9,689 nt of DNA from Deltaproteobacteria bacterium (GTDB taxonomy: Bacteria; Desulfobacterota; Syntrophia; Syntrophales; Smithellaceae). The stretch lies in assembly GCA_019136325.1 (NCBI GenBank), contig JAGVUJ010000335.1, positions 1 through 9,689 on the forward strand, given 5' to 3'. The position numbers and the translations under genes were made by a program. Every line of letters begins with the position of its first letter. Position 1 is the first letter of the stretch. Below the pieces are notes generated by a model. That model ran no database searches. It saw nothing but the letters and a program-made list of their open reading frames with translations, and was not told the DNA's origin. This document shows positions 6,254 through 9,689 of this stretch, piece after piece.

Positions 6254-6817
6254 ATGAATGAAACCAAAGCCCTTAAAAAAGAATCCCTTGCCTTGATGAT
6301 GAACGAAGCCGAAGGAACCCACCAGACGACAACAGCGGACTTTACTGAGCTTTATCGTCGGAATGCAACCAATGTCTTCTATTATCTCTACAGTCGCGTG
6401 CGCAACGTAGCAGATGCCGAAGACCTGGCTTCACAGACATTTTTGACCGCGCTCGAAAACCTGCCCAAGCTACGCGACCCGCTCAAATTCACGCCCTGGG
6501 TTTTCACCATAGCCCGCAACAAAGCCTTCGATTTCTTCCGAAAAGCGCAGCGCCGCCCAACCGTGGATTTCGACGAAGAGCTGGATCAGACACAAGCTAC
6601 GATAGGAGAGCTATCCCAAGCGAATCAGGATCGTCTACGCGACTTGGAACGTCTTATTTCCCGTCTCAATCCGCTCGAGCAGGAGTATCTGCGCCTGCGC
6701 ATTGTAGCAGACCTGCCCTTCGCCGAGATTGCCTCAATCCTGAGCGAGCCTGAGACTCGCATCAAAAAGAAGTATTACCGGCTCCTGGAGCGCCTACAAG
6801 CCCAGGTGGAGAAATAA
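6254..6817 (+). CDS. ECF-family RNA polymerase sigma factor (cassette 3)
   Basis: A 187-residue ECF sigma factor with an N-terminal extension of about 27 residues before region 2. Region 2 is at about 29-100: 'DFTELYRRNATNVFYYLYSRV', 'VADAEDLASQTFLTALENL' and 'KFTPWVFTIARNKAFDFFRK'. Region 4 is at about 129-184: 'LERLISRLNPLEQEYLRLRI', then 'LPFAEIASILSEPETRIKKKYYRLLERL'. The start is supported by AAAGGA (6242-6247), 6 bases upstream. The two in-frame Met codons at residues 15-16 lack such a site. It ends one base before the next gene, whose ribosome-binding site (GGAG, 6808-6811) lies within its coding end, so the two are probably translated together. It is diverged from the other two sigma factors of the window, so it probably reads different promoters. 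Confidence 0.93.
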   Translation: MNETKALKKESLALMMNEAEGTHQTTTADFTELYRRNATNVFYYLYSRVRNVADAEDLASQTFLTALENLPKLRDPLKFTPWVFTIARNKAFDFFRKAQRRPTVDFDEELDQTQATIGELSQANQDRLRDLERLISRLNPLEQEYLRLRIVADLPFAEIASILSEPETRIKKKYYRLLERLQAQVEK

Positions 6818-6818
6818 C

Positions 6819-8354
6819 ATGAACGACCTCAATCCTTTTGAGAAAGAAATCAAGCAAACCTACCGCCTGCCGGAGGTTAACCCAGCCTACTTCAAGCAAC
6901 TCGAAGCCAAACTACAGGCTAAGCAACCCCATCCTGAAGCGAGCGCCAGGCCCGTTTTTCACCTTGCGCGTGGTTGGGCTTACGCGGTGGCTACCCTGCT
7001 GTTAATCGGAGTTATGGTGATTGCTATCGGCCCCTCGAAGGTATTGGCGCAAATCCAGGCTGTTTTCGGATTTGTGCCAAATGTCGGGCTTGTGGACACC
7101 AGCTCACCCTTCAGGCAACTGGCTCAACCGGCGAGCGATACGAGAGATGGAGTTACCCTTGACATCCAATCCGCTTTCCTGAGCGCTGACGGAACGATCA
7201 TCACTTACACAATGTCCGATCTGCCTACTGAAATTAAACATACCAGATTTGGCGAACCAGAGTGCAACCTACCGGTTTACCTGACCCTCCCGGATGGTAG
7301 CAGAATTGAAGCAGCCGGAAGCAGCAGCGGCAACATGCCGGACGGGTCATACGCCAATAGTATCCGCTTCAGTGACCCGGTCCCGGCGAACTTCAACCAG
7401 GCTACTCTGGTCTTCCCCTGTCTGGAGGGTACGGTTCGGGGCAAGGGACCTGAAGACTGGCAGTTCGCTCTTACCTTCAAGCCCGCACCTGAGAACCTCG
7501 CGGTTTACCCGGCCACGCTCATACCGTCCCAGGCTCAGATCGAAAACCCTGTGCTGGCCACAGTGGAACCTGCCACACAACCCAGGACCGAAACCGGGAT
7601 CCCTGTCATGCCCGCTATGATCGTTGATGGAGACCGCCAGGAGGAAATGGTTGTCCTAAGCGTTGTTGAAAAACCAGATTCCTACTGGGTTACCTGGGCT
7701 TATCCCGATAAATCCGATGACGGTATCCAGCGTAATGGTTACCTTTATGAACAACCTTTCAATCCTGTCCTTTACGATGCGAACGGCAGAGAGCTGCCAG
7801 TGCCTGATCATGAAACCCAGCTTGAGCTTTGGGAATATGAAGACAGCTTGCGCAACCAGCTCTCCGATCAAGAGGGGTTGTTATATGACAGCACACTGCA
7901 TACGTTTGTCGTCCCCAAGTCAGGTATCCTCTATCCTGTCTATGCCAGGCAAAACGTCTATGAGCGCTCCTTCCCCGAAAAAGAGGAGTATGTTGATGTT
8001 GAATTTGATGGCAGCAAGGTACAAGCTTCGGATAAACCCGTTGAAATCAACCGTGAAATCCAGATCGGTTCGGTCAAATTCACGCTGAATGCCATCGGAA
8101 AGAACCAGTTCGGCGGCTATTCCTTCCTCTTCGATGGTACTGAAGGTAATGTCGTCCAATGCCAGGCAGGCTTGGTTGGATACACAACCAACATGGGCGG
8201 TAGCAGTAGTTTTAACCCGGATGATCCTTTCCACTTCAAGCAGGCAGAAATGTACTCGCAAATTCCGACCGGCATGCTGACCGTGCGCGTTTCTCAACCG
8301 GCAGTCCTTGGCAAAATGATCAGTTTCATCGGCTCCTGGTCGCCTGAAAAGTAA
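6819..8354 (+). CDS. Single-pass membrane anti-sigma-like protein with exported sensor domain (cassette 3)
   Basis: A 511-residue protein. The cytoplasmic N-terminus (1-51: 'NPFEKEIKQTYRLPEVNPAY' then 'FKQLEAKLQ') has no cysteine. One membrane helix spans about 52-71. The exported part begins with 'FGFVPNVGLVDTSSPFRQLA' and 'RDGVTLDIQSAFLSADGTIITYTM' (about 109-132), which match the corresponding region of the cassette 2 protein in layout and motif. Further beta-rich stretches follow, including 'EEMVVLSVVEKPDSYWVTWA' and a late 'IGSVKFTLNAIG' strand pair near the C-terminus. It lacks the Pro/Thr linker and extra C-terminal domain of the cassette 2 protein. GGAG (6808-6811) 7 bases upstream supports ATG 6819, one base after the sigma stop. 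It probably sequesters the cassette 3 sigma factor until an outside signal releases it. This rests on architecture and gene order; the ligand is unknown. Confidence 0.82.
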   Translation: MNDLNPFEKEIKQTYRLPEVNPAYFKQLEAKLQAKQPHPEASARPVFHLARGWAYAVATLLLIGVMVIAIGPSKVLAQIQAVFGFVPNVGLVDTSSPFRQLAQPASDTRDGVTLDIQSAFLSADGTIITYTMSDLPTEIKHTRFGEPECNLPVYLTLPDGSRIEAAGSSSGNMPDGSYANSIRFSDPVPANFNQATLVFPCLEGTVRGKGPEDWQFALTFKPAPENLAVYPATLIPSQAQIENPVLATVEPATQPRTETGIPVMPAMIVDGDRQEEMVVLSVVEKPDSYWVTWAYPDKSDDGIQRNGYLYEQPFNPVLYDANGRELPVPDHETQLELWEYEDSLRNQLSDQEGLLYDSTLHTFVVPKSGILYPVYARQNVYERSFPEKEEYVDVEFDGSKVQASDKPVEINREIQIGSVKFTLNAIGKNQFGGYSFLFDGTEGNVVQCQAGLVGYTTNMGGSSSFNPDDPFHFKQAEMYSQIPTGMLTVRVSQPAVLGKMISFIGSWSPEK

Positions 8355-8382
8355 CCGCTTTACGAGAAACCAGGAAAATATG

Positions 8383-8415
8383 AAAAAAGCGTTGGATCAT
8401 ATCCAGCGCTTTTTT
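8383..8415. terminator. Strong bidirectional intrinsic terminator
   Basis: AAAAAAGCG (8383-8391) pairs with CGCTTTTTT (8407-8415). After one T-G wobble pair the stem continues with TGGAT/ATCCA around a 3-base CAT loop. The A-run and T-run give a U-tract in either direction. It lies 28 bases after the cassette 3 stop and separates it from the ABC transporter operon. Confidence 0.92.
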
Positions 8416-8516
8416 CCATGGTCTATCCCAAACGCGCGTGCGCATGGCAATTTTTCCCGCAATGAGGGACTGGAACTACTTTGTCAAAATTATACATCCC
8501 ATCGTGCCCGAGATAA

Positions 8517-8547
8517 GTGACATCAAAGGGAGAACATTTCATATTAT
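8517..8547 (+). promoter_or_regulatory. Candidate promoter for the ABC transporter operon
   Basis: GTGACA (8517-8522) and TATTAT (8542-8547) resemble the sigma-70 hexamers, but the 19-base spacer is long. The terminator at 8383-8415 makes an independent promoter in this gap likely. The exact site is uncertain. I see no ECF-type element at correct spacing. Confidence 0.28.
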
Positions 8548-8622
8548 AGGTTTATTTTGTCATGAAGGTCGTTTAAACCTTCCCTTGCGGTATTTCGTCT
8601 TGTTAATGTACAGTAAAGGATC

Positions 8623-9525
8623 ATGGAGAAAAGCGTGAAAATTTCTATTCATCAACTGACGAAGAACTATCGCAAGTTTCGGGCGCTCGACAGCATTTCA
8701 CTGCACATCCCTGGAGGTATGTTCGGTCTCCTAGGACCAAACGGCGCCGGGAAGACGACCTTGCTGCGCATCCTGACCACCCTACTCGCGCCTACCAGTG
8801 GCCAAGTAAGGATTGGGGAGTTCGACGTGGTGCAAAATCCGGGAGCAGTGCGGCAGCGCTTAGGTTACCTCCCCCAGGATTTTGGCTTCTATCGCAGCCT
8901 TACTGCATTCGAGATGCTGGACTACATCGGCGCGATGAAAAACGTCCCCGCCAGCCTGCGGAAGGAACAGGTCATGAAAACGCTCACGGAAGTCAACCTG
9001 CTCGAAGAAGCGCGGCGAAAAGTCGGGACCTTTTCTGGCGGGATGCGCCAGCGGTTAGGGATCGCCCAGGCCTTGTTGGGAAATCCCGAACTCATCGTGG
9101 TCGACGAGCCGACCGCCGGGCTAGACCCGGAGGAACGCATTCGATTCCGCAATCTGCTATCCCGCCTGGCGCAGGATCGCACTGTATTGCTATCGACCCA
9201 CATCGTCGCCGACATCGAAGCCAGCTGCACCGGGCTGGCGGTGTTGTATCAGGGCAAACTGGTCTTCAACGGCACGCCCGAAGCATTGATAGACCAGGCC
9301 AAAGGAGCCGTATGGCAGGTGGATGTTCCGTTAGATGCGTGGCCAAAATTGGAAGTAAAATATCCTGTTTTATCCTCCCGAATGCTGAACAGACACATGC
9401 AGGCCCGGCTGTTGGCAAGCCACTCCCCGTTCAATGGCGCACAACCCATCGAACCTGGCCTGGAAGACGGTTATATGGCTGTCATCAAGTCGACCCTGGT
9501 CCAGAAAGAGGTCCACTATGGGTAG
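8623..9525 (+). CDS. ABC-2 type exporter ATP-binding protein
   Basis: A 300-residue ABC ATPase with all key motifs: Walker A 'GPNGAGKTT' (about 39-47), Q-loop 'LGYLPQDFGFY', signature 'SGGMRQR' (about 139-145), Walker B 'ELIVVDEP' with D-loop 'AGLDPEE', and the H-loop 'STH'. The layout of about 220 residues of nucleotide-binding domain plus a C-terminal extension is that of the exporter subfamily of drug, Na+ and lipid-type ABC-2 systems. It would energise a membrane permease encoded by the overlapping next gene. The start is uncertain. ATG 8623 has AAAGGA (8615-8620) only 2 bases before it, while the in-frame GTG at 8635 has GGAG (8625-8628) at the ideal 6 bases and would remove four residues. 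Substrate cannot be told from the sequence. Confidence 0.93.
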   Translation: MEKSVKISIHQLTKNYRKFRALDSISLHIPGGMFGLLGPNGAGKTTLLRILTTLLAPTSGQVRIGEFDVVQNPGAVRQRLGYLPQDFGFYRSLTAFEMLDYIGAMKNVPASLRKEQVMKTLTEVNLLEEARRKVGTFSGGMRQRLGIAQALLGNPELIVVDEPTAGLDPEERIRFRNLLSRLAQDRTVLLSTHIVADIEASCTGLAVLYQGKLVFNGTPEALIDQAKGAVWQVDVPLDAWPKLEVKYPVLSSRMLNRHMQARLLASHSPFNGAQPIEPGLEDGYMAVIKSTLVQKEVHYG

Positions 9526-9689
9526 CTTGACTCTCAACCGTTTATGGACTGCCTTCCGGACAGAATTTCGTCTGCTGGCTGGGAATTGGATGTATCTCTC
9601 GCTGCATGTTTTATGGGCTGCACTTGTCTTGATGTTCCTTGGCCATGACAATCGCTCCGCGCAGGGGCTGCTTGAAACGACTTTGGGAC
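9518..9689 (+). CDS. ABC-2 type transporter permease, N-terminal part only
   Basis: ATG 9518 overlaps the ATPase stop codon (ATGGGTAG, 9518-9525) and is preceded by AGAGG (9507-9511) at 6 bases. The 57 visible residues begin 'MGSLTLNRLWTAFRTEFRLL' and lead into a hydrophobic stretch, 'LHVLWAALVLMFL'. This is a typical ABC-2 permease opening: a short cytoplasmic amphipathic region and then the first membrane helix. The gene continues beyond the window. The overlap with the ATPase gene strongly suggests the two form one transporter. The call rests mainly on context, as the fragment is too short to show family motifs. Confidence 0.75.
   Translation, partial: MGSLTLNRLWTAFRTEFRLLAGNWMYLSLHVLWAALVLMFLGHDNRSAQGLLETTLG

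Noticed and set aside
5962..6261. Plus-strand open frame of 99 codons before sigma gene 3
   Set aside because: It overlaps the start of the sigma gene, lacks a ribosome-binding site, and its translation shows no family features.
8438..8638. Open frame of 66 codons in the gap before the ABC ATPase
   Set aside because: No ribosome-binding site or motif; it overlaps the real start of the ATPase in another frame.

Overview
The window looks like a chromosomal stretch of a Chloroflexota bacterium, most likely Anaerolineae-like. This is inferred from the style of the sigma/anti-sigma proteins: an N-terminal 'NLWPQIKSR' type segment, a single membrane helix, and long 'GFIPGFGF / GFVPNVGLVD ... DGVTL' ectodomains. 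No ribosomal or other taxonomic marker is present, so the assignment is tentative. Base composition is moderate, with AT-rich intergenic gaps of 270-780 bases.

Layout. On the minus strand at the left edge is the 5' two-thirds or so of an A24-type (type IV prepilin) peptidase, which runs off the window (1-502). It has its own candidate promoter and a leader hairpin. Everything else that is intact lies on the plus strand. Three successive two-gene cassettes follow, each an ECF-family sigma factor followed directly by a single-pass membrane protein with a short cytoplasmic N-terminus and a large exported domain: 926-2311, 3094-5734 and 6254-8354. In-pair spacing is 18 nt, an 8-nt overlap and 1 nt, which points to translational coupling. 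The exported domains differ greatly: a compact DUF4367-like domain in cassette 1, a 702-residue multi-module ectodomain with an extra C-terminal domain in cassette 2, and a 511-residue ectodomain in cassette 3. After a strong bidirectional terminator (8383-8415) comes an ABC exporter operon: an ATPase (8623-9525) and the start of an overlapping permease gene that leaves the window.

How they work together (inference). Each membrane protein probably holds its partner sigma factor at the membrane through its cytoplasmic N-terminus and releases it when the outer domain senses an envelope or surface signal. None of the three N-termini has the zinc-binding HxxxCxxC motif of ZAS anti-sigma factors. 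The ABC operon may be an output of such signalling, but nothing in the sequence proves this.

The gap between cassettes 1 and 2 carries a decayed second prepilin-peptidase copy on the minus strand (2675-2971). Its best-preserved stretch matches the left-edge gene in motif and spacing. Other notable points are a strong in-frame internal ribosome-binding site in anti-sigma 1 that would yield a secreted form without the sigma-binding part, a possibly leaderless sigma gene (3094), and a long imperfect inverted repeat at 5760-5846.
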